A DNA stretch of 46,171 bases from JAFGCL01 sp964492335 (GCA_964492335.1 CAZBJX010000018.1:1-46171); one strand, 5' to 3'. Counted from the stretch's first letter, positions 22,171 through 30,214 are shown. The notes: generated from the sequence alone by a model not told the origin. Made by a program: numbers and translations.

Positions 22171-24311
22171 GCGGTGCCGTCGCCCTCTGCCACTGCCCGG
22201 AAGTGATAGGTGGTGTCCGGGGCGAGGCCGTCAATGGCCCCGCTGAAGGCGCCGACGGAGTCCCGGTGCCCGGCATCGAGCCGGTTCCCGTAGTCCGTGG
22301 TCAGGCCCCACTCGAAGTACACTGCCAGGCTGCCGGCAGTGCCCAGGCCCTCGAGCGATCCCTTGAGGGTGCCCGAGGTCTGCCGGGCATCCGTGGCCCC
22401 GGTGGTGGCCACCGTCGGGGCGGTCGGCCGGGGATAGGCGGGCGACCGCACGAAGCTGTGATCTCCGCCGGTCTGCAGGTGGGCCCGGCTGGCGGAGGGG
22501 GTGACCCGCACGGCCACGAAGGAGCCCGGCGTCACAGTGAAGGAGCCCACCGTGATGTTGTCTTCGCAGGTGCAGAAGAGGGCGGCGGTGTTGTCCGTCG
22601 TGCCGCTGAAGGTGTGGCCGCCGTAGGAGAGGAAGGCCCCCGTGTTGTCCGAGGTGCCGATCTCCACCTGGATGCTCTCCATGGTGTTCAGCCGGCTCAC
22701 GAGCAGACTGACGCTCCAGTCCCCCGCCGGATAGACGGTCGGGGCGGCGGCGGGCCGGTCCGCGCTCCAGACCACGCAGGCGGGCTTCCCGCCGGAATAG
22801 AGGGCTACTGCTGCCTTGGGCCGGGAGTCATCGCCCTGGTACATGGTGCTGCAGTTGTCCGACAGGCCGTCCCCCAGGTACCAGACCGCCTGTTCCGGGG
22901 CCGCCCTGCCGGTGGTGAACATGTGGTTGGCGCCTGCAGCATCGCCATGGCCGGTGGCCACTGCCCGGAAGTGATAGGTGGTTTCCGGGGCGATGCCGTC
23001 AATGGCCGCGCTGAAGGGTCCGGCGTCTGTCATCGCCTGGGGTGTCGTCCGGTGCCCGTATTCGGGGGTGAGCCCCCACTCGAAGTAGACCTCCACCCGG
23101 GCCGCTGTCCCCGGGCTTGTCAGCATGGCGTGCAACGTGGCTGATTCGGCATGCACTTCAGAGCGGGGGCCGGTGGTCACCCCGGGGGGTGCGGTGGGGG
23201 CCGTGAAGCTCACCTCCGCGCCGAAGACGGGCTCTCCGTCGCCCTCCGCGCGCGCCAGGTAGTAGTAGATCTCTCCCGGCTGCAGCCCGGAGAGGTCGGC
23301 GGAGAAGTCCCCGTCGCGGCTGAGCGTTTGCTCGCCCGCGGTGCCGGTGTAGGGCCCGCCCGGGGTGGTGCCCCAGAGGAACGATGCCGTGACGCTTTCG
23401 GCCGAGCCCGGCGAGGTCAGCCGGCCGGTGAGTCGGACCGAGCCCGGCCCGGTCCCGATGGCTCCCCCGGTCTCCACTGATGGCCGGGTGGTGCTGGTGG
23501 TGAACGTCATGTCGGCGCCGAAGACCGGCTTTCCATCGCCGTCGGCCTTGGCCCGGAAGTGATAGGTAGTGCCGGGGCTGAGCCCGCTGATCTCGACAGT
23601 GAACTCGCCGGCCTCGGTCATCCCCCGGACGCGGGTCTGGCGGCCGTAGCCCTCCGTGAGCCCCCACTGGAAGCAGGCACCTATACTGCGTGACGATCCC
23701 ATGGCGTCAAGGCTGCCGGCCAGAACGGCCGATGTGGGCCCCACGCCGGAGGCGCTGCCGGTGGTCACCGCCGGCGGGTCCGGGCCCGTGGTGAAGGTCC
23801 GGTCCGGCCCGCACTTGACGTCGTCCTCGCCGACCACCTTGAGCCGGTAGTGGTAGGTGGTATTGGGCTCCAGGTTGCTGAGCCCGGCCTGGATGCTGCC
23901 GTCGGCAGTCAGCACTTCCGGAGCGGTCTCCTGCCCGTAGCCGGTGTCAGTGCCCCATTCGAAGGACACCTGCACGCCGTTGCAGGCCGGGAGGTTGTCC
24001 AGGTTGCCGTTGAGGGTGGCCGTGGTCGTCTCAACGCCGGTGGCATTGCTGGTGACCACAACCAGGCCCGTAGAGCGGAAGGCGGCGAAGTAGATGACGA
24101 GGACCATGGCCGCTGCCGCGGCTGCCGCGGCCGGCATCCAGAGGAGAGGCCGCAGCCAGAGCGGCCTGGTGGGGCCCGCGGCCCCCGTTAGCGCTGACTG
24201 CCGGACTATCTGCTGCCGCAGCCTCGCCTTGAACTCGGGCGAGGCCTCGGCCGGCGGACAGGCCTTCTTGAGCAGTTCAGCAATCCGATCGTTGCTGTCC
24301 TGACCAGCCAT
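22134..24311 (-). CDS. Anti-sigma-like membrane protein with extracellular Fn3-like repeats
   Basis: The 725-aa protein has a ~50-aa cytoplasmic N-terminus (RIAELLKKACPPAEASPEFKARLRQQI) of the kind found in putative anti-sigma proteins. A single TM helix follows (residues ~58-76, Ala-rich then MVLVIYFAAF). Outside come four Fn3-like repeats, a Cys-containing beta-rich insert of ~160 aa (AVWYLGDGLSDNCSTMYQG to GDHSFVRSPAYP) and a fifth repeat ending at the C-terminus. Each repeat reads VTT-G-ATLNG-L-VSFEWG-TTYHFRA-FTT, as in the surface protein at 6893-9157. The ECF sigma gene lies 44 bp upstream in the same direction, so this may be its sensor or anti-sigma partner. The start is ATG. Its end overlaps the convergent DUF4416 gene. 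Confidence 0.75.
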   Translation of the reverse strand: MAGQDSNDRIAELLKKACPPAEASPEFKARLRQQIVRQSALTGAAGPTRPLWLRPLLWMPAAAAAAAAMVLVIYFAAFRSTGLVVVTSNATGVETTTATLNGNLDNLPACNGVQVSFEWGTDTGYGQETAPEVLTADGSIQAGLSNLEPNTTYHYRLKVVGEDDVKCGPDRTFTTGPDPPAVTTGSASGVGPTSAVLAGSLDAMGSSRSIGACFQWGLTEGYGRQTRVRGMTEAGEFTVEISGLSPGTTYHFRAKADGDGKPVFGADMTFTTSTTRPSVETGGAIGTGPGSVRLTGRLTSPGSAESVTASFLWGTTPGGPYTGTAGEQTLSRDGDFSADLSGLQPGEIYYYLARAEGDGEPVFGAEVSFTAPTAPPGVTTGPRSEVHAESATLHAMLTSPGTAARVEVYFEWGLTPEYGHRTTPQAMTDAGPFSAAIDGIAPETTYHFRAVATGHGDAAGANHMFTTGRAAPEQAVWYLGDGLSDNCSTMYQGDDSRPKAAVALYSGGKPACVVWSADRPAAAPTVYPAGDWSVSLLVSRLNTMESIQVEIGTSDNTGAFLSYGGHTFSGTTDNTAALFCTCEDNITVGSFTVTPGSFVAVRVTPSASRAHLQTGGDHSFVRSPAYPRPTAPTVATTGATDARQTSGTLKGSLEGLGTAGSLAVYFEWGLTTDYGNRLDAGHRDSVGAFSGAIDGLAPDTTYHFRAVAEGDGTAYGSDLEFTTLP

Positions 24312-24355
24312 GGATCCCTATTCACACCCCACTAACTTAGTCGTGGCACACATGC

Positions 24356-24949
24356 CTATCCCTCACGGTCTCCCTGAAACTGTGTCTGCAGTGCTTTGCG
24401 CGAACGGGTGAGCAGCCCTTCAACGGACTTGGGCGAGCGGCCCATGATCCGGCTTATCTCCAGGACCGACATCTCCTCAACGTACTTCAGTATGAGCACC
24501 TGGCGGTAGTCCCAGGGCAGCCGGGAGAGGGCCTCATTGACCACCTGGCGGGTCTCCGCGGACTCGATGAGGCTGTCGGGCCGGGGCTGCTGGCCGGGGT
24601 TGTCCGCATCGTCCACGGTGTCCACGTCTATGCCGGACACCATGCGCTTGCGCTCCCGGGCCTGGCGGCGGTAGTGGTCGGCTACTTTGTGATAGGCAAT
24701 GCTGCAGAGCCAGGTGTAGGCGCTGCTGCGCCCCTTGAACCCCTTGGCCGACCTGAGGGCAGCCAGAAACGTCTCCTGGACGATGTCCTCGGCCACCTCT
24801 TTGTTGCGGTCGACCTGGTTGAAGACGAGGGAGTACACGCGGTTGAAGTAGCGGTCATAGAGGTCCGCCATGGCGGTAGGATCGCCGCCGCGAAGGCGCT
24901 CCAGCATCTCGGCATCGCGTTCCGAGGGCTGCGGACCCGGTTCGGCCAT
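24356..24949 (-). CDS. ECF-type RNA polymerase sigma factor
   Basis: This 197-aa sigma-70-family protein has region 2 (DLYDRYFNRVYSLVFNQV, then DIVQETFLAALRS, and AYTWLCSIAYHKVADHYRR) and region 4 (LPWDYRQVLILKYVEEMSVLEISRIMGRSPKSVEGLLTRSRKAL), with no regions 1.1 or 3, so it is an ECF or group 4 factor. The linker between regions 2 and 4 is long and acidic. It should direct RNA polymerase to a small regulon, perhaps of envelope genes. ATG at 24949 gives MAEPG; a TTG 12 codons upstream is possible. It lies 60 bp after the propeller gene and 44 bp before the membrane repeat protein. Confidence 0.92.
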   Translation of the reverse strand: MAEPGPQPSERDAEMLERLRGGDPTAMADLYDRYFNRVYSLVFNQVDRNKEVAEDIVQETFLAALRSAKGFKGRSSAYTWLCSIAYHKVADHYRRQARERKRMVSGIDVDTVDDADNPGQQPRPDSLIESAETRQVVNEALSRLPWDYRQVLILKYVEEMSVLEISRIMGRSPKSVEGLLTRSRKALQTQFQGDREG

Positions 24950-25009
24950 GGCACCTATTCTCGCAGACCGCCAGCCGTGGCGCAAGCATGCGGTGCAGCC
25001 GGACCGGCG

Positions 25010-26965
25010 TCAGTCCAGGCTGATCTTCCCGATCTGGGCCAGCGTCTCCAGGTTGTTCATGCCTATCTGCTGGTCCGAGACGGTGTAGAGGACGTTGCCG
25101 ATGTAGAGCGATCGCTTGATGGCGCTGCGGTAGAAGGACTCCCCGCTGGCCCCGGACGGCCAGGGGGCGGAGGGGTTGCCCGTTGCGTCCCGGGAGTGGC
25201 TGATGCGGCCCGCCAGCTCCAGGCCCTGCTGCAGAGAGACGCGGAAGACATAGGCCCCCTGCCAGGCCTCACCGTACAGCGACCCTGTCTCCCCGCTTCC
25301 CGGGCCGGGCTCGGCGCGCATGGCCTGGACCGTCACGGGCAGCACCAGCAGCCCGCGCTCCTGGTCAAAGAGGAAGGCCCGGTGGTCACTGAGCACGCTG
25401 GTGTGACTCCAGCTCCACCAGCCGTCGGTCTCGCCTCCCCCAGCCAGGTAGGCCGATATCTCCCTGGGGCTGCCGGGGTCGGTGACATCGTAGAGGGATA
25501 TCTTCACGCTGGCGTCCAGCATGCCGACGCCGATGAGGTGGTCCTGGCCGCAGGGGTGCAGGTAGGCCGAGTAGCCCGGCATGACCAGCTCCCCCAGGAC
25601 CCGGGGACGGCCGGGGTCGGCCAGATCGATGACAAACAGGGGGTCTGTCTGCTCGAAGGTCACCAGGTAGCAGCGGTCGCCCATGAACCGGGCGGCATAG
25701 ATGGACTCGCCCGGGGCCACGCTCTCCAGGCGGCCGAAGATGTCCAGGCCTTTGTCCAGGACGTAGAGGCGGTTATCCTGCTGCGGCCCGGCGTGTGACG
25801 GCAGTCTCTGCCAGTCCCACCTGGTGGTGGCCACCCGCAGGTACCCGCCGCTCTCATCCATGGAGAACTGGTTCAGCAGCGAGCCGGGCACTTCTCCCGT
25901 GGCCTGGTACTCCATGCGGCCCCGGGCCATGTGGATGCGGTGGATGGAGGTGCTCTGGGACGGGCCCGACCAGTCGAGGTAGGTGATATAGATGTTGTTG
26001 GGCGAGACGTAGACCGTGCTGGCGCTGCCTGCCAGCAGCGTCTCGTGGCGGGCTGCCTCCGCGCGGTCCATCATGTTGACCGACATTATGGTGGTGAAGC
26101 TGTAGTCGTTGTCGGGCGTTTCGGAGTGCCAGACCTCCTCCGCCTGTATCTGGGCCGTGCCGTTATCGCCGTTGATCCGGGGGAGACTGACGCTGCCCCG
26201 CTCCCCCCGGGCGGGCCCGCTGGCGATCAGGTACACGTAGTCACCCATCATCCTGGCGGAAACGTAGCAGCCGTCCACCGACACCTCCCGGTCCAGGGCC
26301 GGCTCCCGCCCGTCGGTGATGTTGTAGACCCTGATGGAGGTCTCCATGCTGTAGCCGCCGGCCATGTCCTGCGCGTCCTCCGCGTCCGGGCGCAAGCCGG
26401 CGACATACGCCGGCCCCTCCGACAGCAGGACAGCCAGCCTGTCCCCGTTGATGAACAGCCCCTGGATGTTGCCAGCGAGCCGGAGCTCCCAGGCCACCCG
26501 CGCCGCCTCGGGCGGGCTGGCCCGGGCGATGATCAGCCGGTTGTCGATGGCCAGATAGATGTACTTCCCGTCGCCCTTGACGATGTCCGCCTCATCCACC
26601 CCCTCCACCTGGATGTTGGTCCGGGAGAAGGATGGCGCGGCCCCCTCGGCGGCGCCGTCGTCGGCCGTGAAACGGAGGGTGCCGCCCAGGCCGTTGAAGC
26701 GCCATGGGTGGGCCGGGGTGGTGGCCACGAATCCCTGCAGCTCCTCGAGGGATGCGAAGCGCTGCAGGCCGCCGGCCAGCGAGGCTTCCGGCAGCCAGTC
26801 CCCCTGGCCGCCGGGCGTCTGGACGCCCGGCGAGGGCCACAGGCCGATGACCATGGCGGAGACGGTGGCCAGAACCATCACCAGCGCCAGCGCAGTACCG
26901 AACCGCTTGCTTCCTGCTCCCACGAGGCCTCCTGTTGGCGCCCGCACTCCGCCGTCGTCAGTCAT
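25010..26965 (-). CDS. Secreted/anchored beta-propeller domain protein (PF09826 type)
   Basis: The 651-aa protein has an N-terminal TM or signal-anchor helix (FGTALALVMVLATVSAMVIGLW, residues 22-43). The segment TNIQVEGVDEADIVKGDGKYIYL near residue 120 is the hallmark of the secreted beta-propeller family. Repeated blade-like segments follow (ITYLDWSGPSQST; LFVIDLADPGRPRVLGEL; ISLYDVTDPGSP; GAYVFRVSLQQGLELAG). No catalytic function is known for the family; protein or ligand binding on the cell surface is likely. The ATG at 26965 has only a weak ribosome site. Its position 60 bp upstream of the ECF sigma gene, on the same strand, suggests a shared envelope-response operon. Confidence 0.85.
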   Translation of the reverse strand: MTDDGGVRAPTGGLVGAGSKRFGTALALVMVLATVSAMVIGLWPSPGVQTPGGQGDWLPEASLAGGLQRFASLEELQGFVATTPAHPWRFNGLGGTLRFTADDGAAEGAAPSFSRTNIQVEGVDEADIVKGDGKYIYLAIDNRLIIARASPPEAARVAWELRLAGNIQGLFINGDRLAVLLSEGPAYVAGLRPDAEDAQDMAGGYSMETSIRVYNITDGREPALDREVSVDGCYVSARMMGDYVYLIASGPARGERGSVSLPRINGDNGTAQIQAEEVWHSETPDNDYSFTTIMSVNMMDRAEAARHETLLAGSASTVYVSPNNIYITYLDWSGPSQSTSIHRIHMARGRMEYQATGEVPGSLLNQFSMDESGGYLRVATTRWDWQRLPSHAGPQQDNRLYVLDKGLDIFGRLESVAPGESIYAARFMGDRCYLVTFEQTDPLFVIDLADPGRPRVLGELVMPGYSAYLHPCGQDHLIGVGMLDASVKISLYDVTDPGSPREISAYLAGGGETDGWWSWSHTSVLSDHRAFLFDQERGLLVLPVTVQAMRAEPGPGSGETGSLYGEAWQGAYVFRVSLQQGLELAGRISHSRDATGNPSAPWPSGASGESFYRSAIKRSLYIGNVLYTVSDQQIGMNNLETLAQIGKISLD

Positions 26966-27025
26966 TGTGACGAATCGGGGCCGGAAAAGGTTCCCCCCGG
27001 GTGGGCCGGGGGCTGCCGGATGGCC

Positions 27026-27054
27026 TTTTCAGCAGGAAGCGACTGCGGTAAAAT
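27026..27054 (+). promoter_or_regulatory. Promoter upstream of the first NFU-like gene
   Basis: TTTTCA (27026-27031), a 17-bp spacer and TAAAAT (27049-27054) lie ~75 bp before the ATG at 27130. Confidence 0.5.
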
Positions 27055-27129
27055 GGCTTCACCTGCCGCCAGTTCCGGGAAGGGGCCTTAGCCGGCAGGC
27101 ATCTCAACTCGCGAACAGGAGGTGCGGTG

Positions 27130-27342
27130 ATGAAGGACAGGGTGCAGAAGGTCATTGACCGGCTGAAGCCGGCTTTCGGCCCTACCGAAGTGACGCTGCT
27201 GGGGGTCAGGGACGGGATAGTGAAGGTGCAGGTCTTCGCCCCGGGTTGCCACGGCGGCCCTCCCAGGGAGGCCACCGTCATCATCCTCGAAGAGGAGTTG
27301 CAGGCGGAGATCCCCGAAGTGAAGGGGGTGGTGGCGGAGTAG
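27130..27342 (+). CDS. NFU-domain-like protein lacking CxxC (CxxG form)
   Basis: The 70-aa protein aligns along its whole length with the NifU C-terminal (NFU) fold, as does the canonical copy at 27557-27775: VQKVIDRLKPAFG, GIVKVQVFAPGC, ATVIILEEELQAEIPEVKGVV. The iron-sulphur CxxC becomes Cys40-His-Gly-Gly43, so only one ligand Cys remains. It could bind a cluster as a dimer through single cysteines, bind another partner, or serve as a chaperone-like subunit. The ATG follows AGGAGGT by 6 nt, an excellent ribosome site. It is first of three related small genes. Confidence 0.8.
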   Translation: MKDRVQKVIDRLKPAFGPTEVTLLGVRDGIVKVQVFAPGCHGGPPREATVIILEEELQAEIPEVKGVVAE

Positions 27343-27412
27343 CCCGCCGCCGGGGATACGGGACCGCAGGCCGGCGCTTGCGCAGGCGCCGCCGGGGCGC
27401 GCCCCGCTTCGA

Positions 27413-27441
27413 TTGACGGGCGTGGGCCAACAGGCTACCAT
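27413..27441 (+). promoter_or_regulatory. Promoter of the canonical NFU gene
   Basis: TTGACG (27413-27418), a 17-bp spacer and TACCAT (27436-27441) give a predicted start near 27448 and a ~110-nt leader. Confidence 0.6.
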
Positions 27442-27469
27442 GTTTATGACATAACGTGAGACAGAAGTT

Positions 27470-27498
27470 GCATACAGGCCACCACGACCGCTGTATGC
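27470..27498 (+). repeat. Inverted repeat in the NFU leader (operator or RNA hairpin)
   Basis: The 8-bp perfect arms GCATACAG (27470-27477) and CTGTATGC (27491-27498) are separated by 13 bp, about +23 to +51 from the predicted start. A second hairpin, GTTCCA/TGGAAC, sits at 27520-27534. Either may bind a regulator (an Fe-S sensor is possible) or form leader RNA structure. Confidence 0.45.
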
Positions 27499-27556
27499 TG
27501 GGGGCGTTGCCCTGAGCGGGTTCCAAGCTGGAACGAATGCGATGCTGGAGGTAGCC

Positions 27557-27775
27557 ATGAAGGAGAAGGTAGAGGAAGTGCTGGCCCGGATCAGGCCGAA
27601 CCTGCAGGCCGATGGGGGCGATGTGGAGCTGGTGACCGTGATGTCGGGTGTGGTGACGGTCAGGCTGACGGGGGCCTGCGGAGGGTGCCCCATGGCCACC
27701 ATTACCCTCAAGAACGGCATAGAGCGGGTGCTCAAGAAGGAGATACCCGGGGTGGAACAGGTAGTCGCGGTCTAG
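27557..27775 (+). CDS. NifU C-terminal domain protein, Fe-S scaffold/carrier
   Basis: This 72-aa, single-domain NFU protein has the canonical cluster motif GACGGCPMATITLKNGIE, with Cys41 and Cys44. Such proteins hold a [4Fe-4S] cluster between two subunits and pass it to apo-enzymes in the cytoplasm. The opening KVEEVLARIRPNLQADGGDVELV is typical of the family. ATG at 27557 was preferred over ATG at 27542 because GGAGG lies 5 nt upstream. It has its own promoter and structured leader, and sits between two CxxG paralogues that may be partners. Nearby hydrogenase maturation genes suggest a role in metalloenzyme assembly. Confidence 0.92.
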   Translation: MKEKVEEVLARIRPNLQADGGDVELVTVMSGVVTVRLTGACGGCPMATITLKNGIERVLKKEIPGVEQVVAV

Positions 27776-27823
27776 GGGTGCCGGGCGCCGCCCGGCGCCA
27801 GCCCGGATCGGAGGTGGGGTATT

Positions 27824-28066
27824 TTGGAAGCAGAGAGCCAGGATACGCTTTTTGACAGGGTGGAGAGGATCATTGACAAAGTCAGGCCGGCCCTGGGCGT
27901 GAACATTGTGGAGCTGATCGAGGTGTCCGACGGCATCGTAAAGGTGCAGGTGATACCTTCCAGTTGCTCGGCCGGAATAGCCGAAGAGACCGTCATTGTC
28001 CTGATCGAGGAGCAGATCATGGACGAGCTGCCCGAGATCAAGAACGTGGTGGCGGTCAGTCCTTAG
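27824..28066 (+). CDS. NFU-domain-like protein lacking CxxC (second CxxG form)
   Basis: The 80-aa protein resembles the one at 27130-27342 (VERIIDKVRPALG, DGIVKVQVIPSSCSAG, ETVIVLIEEQIMDELPEIKNVVAV). The cluster motif is Cys48-Ser-Ala-Gly51, so the second ligand is Gly, as in the first paralogue. An eight-residue acidic extension precedes the domain. The start is TTG, with GGAGG 9 nt upstream. It is 48 bp downstream of the canonical NFU and 10 bp before the FmdB gene, so the three probably share one transcript. Retaining one Cys in the same place in both variants looks selected rather than decayed. Confidence 0.8.
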   Translation: MEAESQDTLFDRVERIIDKVRPALGVNIVELIEVSDGIVKVQVIPSSCSAGIAEETVIVLIEEQIMDELPEIKNVVAVSP

Positions 28067-28076
28067 TTGAGAGAAG

Positions 28077-28307
28077 ATGCCAGTCTACGAGTATTGCTGC
28101 CCCGACTGCAGTGTCAGGTTTGAGCTGTTGCGGTCCATCTCGCAGTCCGCAGAGGAGGCGCTCTGCCCGAAGTGCCGCCAGCCGGTCCCGAGGGCCATGT
28201 CACGGTTCGCCTCCTTCACCAGGGGTGACAACGGCATGTCCACGCCGATCGGCGGGTCGTCATGCAGCGGGTGCTCCGCCTCCAGCTGCAGCACCTGCGG
28301 CGGCTAG
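28077..28307 (+). CDS. FmdB-family zinc ribbon protein
   Basis: The 76-aa protein opens with MPVYEYCCPDCSVRFE and has a second pair in LCPKC, giving a CxxC...CxxC zinc ribbon of the FmdB (putative regulatory protein) type. The C-terminus is Ser/Cys/Gly rich (SSCSGCSASSCSTCGG), as is usual in this family. Function is not established; roles in regulation or metal handling have been suggested by context. ATG at 28077 lies 10 bp after the NFU-like stop, and the next gene follows in 19 bp. Confidence 0.88.
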   Translation: MPVYEYCCPDCSVRFELLRSISQSAEEALCPKCRQPVPRAMSRFASFTRGDNGMSTPIGGSSCSGCSASSCSTCGG

Positions 28308-28326
28308 CCGGCGGCCCTGCAGCCTC

Positions 28327-28824
28327 ATGACATATCATCCAGCGCCGCCTGCGGCGGGCGCCGGCCGGCCGAGAACTATCGTCGTCGGCATCGGCAGCCT
28401 CCTTCGCGGGGACGATGCCGTGGGCCTTCGCGTGGCGGAAGCCCTGGAAAGGGAAGCTCTTCCGCCCGGGGTCACGGTGGTCTACACCACGGCTGCGGGG
28501 CTGTCCCTCCTGGAGCTGATGACCGGGTTCGACCGGGCGCTGCTGGTCGACGCCATCATGACCGGCGGCGGTAGGCCGGGCGATGTCTACCGCCTGGTGC
28601 CGGAGGACCTGCCCCACCCGCCCCATTCCTTCACCGTCCATGACGTGAGCCTGAGGGGGGCGCTGGACATGGGGCGCAAGATGGGGTTGCCTCTGCCCGG
28701 GGACATAGTCATCATCGCCGTCGAGGCCGGTGATGTGTCCCCGCTCCGCGAGGGATGCACGCCCGAAGTCGAGGGGGCCATCCCCGAGGCCGTCGGCCTG
28801 CTGCTGGCCGAGCTGGGGCCTTGA
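28327..28824 (+). CDS. Hydrogenase maturation protease (HycI/HupD family)
   Basis: The 165-aa endopeptidase cuts the C-terminal tail of the nickel-loaded hydrogenase large subunit. Family features are TIVVGIGSLLRGDDAVGLRVAEAL (the G-N/S-x-LxxDD motif, metal-binding Asp near residue 29), LLVDAI with the second Asp, and HDVSLRGAL with the His near residue 103, all of which help bind nickel. The N-terminal 15 residues are Pro/Ala rich and could be an extension. The ATG at 28327 lies 19 bp after the FmdB stop with a weak ribosome site. hypA-hypB lie nearby on the other strand, but no hydrogenase subunit gene is in this window. Confidence 0.9.
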   Translation: MTYHPAPPAAGAGRPRTIVVGIGSLLRGDDAVGLRVAEALEREALPPGVTVVYTTAAGLSLLELMTGFDRALLVDAIMTGGGRPGDVYRLVPEDLPHPPHSFTVHDVSLRGALDMGRKMGLPLPGDIVIIAVEAGDVSPLREGCTPEVEGAIPEAVGLLLAELGP

Positions 28825-28928
28825 GGCCGATGCAGCCGGGAGGCAGGGGCCTCCGGGGCCCGCAGCGCGGCGGTGACGGGCCGGCCCGCCTAACCTTCCT
28901 TGTCGATATCACGAGGCACCAATCGTAC

Positions 28929-28958
28929 TTGACTATCATCCCCTTCGGGGCATACCAT
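28929..28958 (+). promoter_or_regulatory. Promoter of the MarR gene with spacer palindrome
   Basis: TTGACT (28929-28934), an 18-bp spacer and TACCAT (28953-28958) form the promoter. Between them lies CCCC-TTC-GGGG (28940-28950), a small palindrome that could be an autoregulatory operator. Confidence 0.55.
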
Positions 28959-29002
28959 AGGCTTAGAGGGACACAGCGAGACCGTTGAATGGAGGATACA
29001 GC

Positions 29003-29488
29003 GTGGGCGACAATATCGAGCTGACAGAGAACCAGAGACAATGGATGCGCCTGGAGACCATTATGGGCCTCATGGGGAGGGCCAGGAGCCTCGAGCTGGC
29101 CAGGAGCGGCATCAACATCCCGCAGGCCGCGGTGCTCTACGGGCTGAAGACCGCGGCGGAACCCCTGACGCCGATGAGGCTGGCCAGGATGATGCACAAG
29201 CAGCCCCATACGGTTTCCGCACTGGTGCACCGCATGGAGGCCCAGGGCCTGGTGAGCACCAGGAAGGACCTCAAGAGGAAGAACTGGCTCAGGGTGTCTC
29301 TGACCAAGAAGGGCGAGGAGGCTTTGAAGAACTGGGCCGCCGCCACCATGGTCCCGGACTCCCTGAGCGTGCTGACCAAGAAGGAAGCGGAAACGCTCCA
29401 GTCCATCACCACGAAGCTCCACAATCGGGGGATCGAGCTACTGAGGCAGATGCAGCCCGACCCATACGCCGAGCCGCTCTTCTGGTAG
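29003..29488 (+). CDS. MarR-family transcriptional regulator
   Basis: The 161-aa winged-helix protein has the recognition region PMRLARMMHKQPHTVSALVHRMEAQGLVSTRKDLKRKNWLRVSLTKKGEEAL (residues ~55-108), which is the MarR helix-turn-helix and wing. N- and C-terminal helices would form the dimer. Such proteins usually repress a nearby operon and release DNA on binding a small phenolic or oxidant ligand. GTG at 29003 was chosen because GGAGG is 7 nt upstream; a TTG at 28985 would overlap it. It stands alone between the hydrogenase protease gene and the convergent hypAB pair. Target unknown. Confidence 0.88.
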   Translation: MGDNIELTENQRQWMRLETIMGLMGRARSLELARSGINIPQAAVLYGLKTAAEPLTPMRLARMMHKQPHTVSALVHRMEAQGLVSTRKDLKRKNWLRVSLTKKGEEALKNWAAATMVPDSLSVLTKKEAETLQSITTKLHNRGIELLRQMQPDPYAEPLFW

Positions 29489-29527
29489 AGCCGGCGCCGG
29501 GCTGCCGCGGCGGGGCCCCGGAGACCC

Positions 29528-29562
29528 GAGGGGGCCGGACCACAATCCGGCCCCCTCTTCAT
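29528..29562. terminator. Bidirectional terminator between marR and hypB
   Basis: A 12-bp perfect stem (29528-29539 with 29546-29557, GAGGGGGCCGGA/TCCGGCCCCCTC) and a 6-nt loop are followed by TTCATT. It sits between two convergent genes and could end both. Confidence 0.7.
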
Positions 29563-29564
29563 TG

Positions 29565-30212
29565 TCAGCGCCGGGCGGCCGAGACCGCCCAGTCGGCCCA
29601 CTCCCCGATGCCCTCCCCGCTGGTGCAGGAGACCTGGAAGACCCTGGCTTGCGGGTTCATTCCCCGGACCGATGCCAGGAAAGCGGGGACGTCGAAGCGG
29701 GTGTAGGGCAGCAGGTCGATCTTGCTGATGACGATGGCGTCCGCCACGCTGAAGAGAAGCGGGTACTTGTGGACCTTGTCATCGCCCTCGGGGACGCTGA
29801 GGATGACAACCTTCCTGTCTTCCCCCAGGTTGAACTCCCCGGGGCAGACCAGGTTGCCCACGTTCTCGATGAGGACCATGTCCGTCTGGTCCAGCGGCAG
29901 GCTCTCCAGGGCCCGGCCGACCTGCCCGGCCTCCAGGTGGCACTCGCCGCCGGTGTTGATCTGCACCACCGGCACGTTCTCCTGGCCCACCTTCCGGGCA
30001 TCAATGGTGGAGGCGATGTCCCCTTCGATCACGGCGATGCGGGCCCTGTTGCGCAGGGACCGGATGGTCTCCAGGATCAGGCTGGTCTTGCCCGACCCCG
30101 GCGATGACATTATGTTCAGCACGGTGACCTTGTTCGCCCGCACCAGGGCCCGGTTCCGCTCCGCTATCTGGTCATTGGCGCTCAGGATGTCCTTCAGTAC
30201 CTTGATCTCCAT
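29565..30212 (-). CDS. hypB: Hydrogenase/urease nickel incorporation GTPase HypB
   Basis: The 215-aa SIMIBI-class GTPase supplies energy for nickel insertion into [NiFe]-hydrogenase. Visible motifs are the P-loop SSPGSGKTS (residues 36-44), EGDIAS, the metal-binding INTGGECHLEA with Cys and His at the dimer interface, ENVGNLVCP and the base-recognition SKIDLL. There is no N-terminal His-rich or CxxCGC nickel-storage segment, so this is the short form. The ATG start follows the hypA stop by 2 bp, and the pair is clearly one operon. Confidence 0.96.
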   Translation of the reverse strand: MEIKVLKDILSANDQIAERNRALVRANKVTVLNIMSSPGSGKTSLILETIRSLRNRARIAVIEGDIASTIDARKVGQENVPVVQINTGGECHLEAGQVGRALESLPLDQTDMVLIENVGNLVCPGEFNLGEDRKVVILSVPEGDDKVHKYPLLFSVADAIVISKIDLLPYTRFDVPAFLASVRGMNPQARVFQVSCTSGEGIGEWADWAVSAARR

Positions 30213-30214
30213 GG

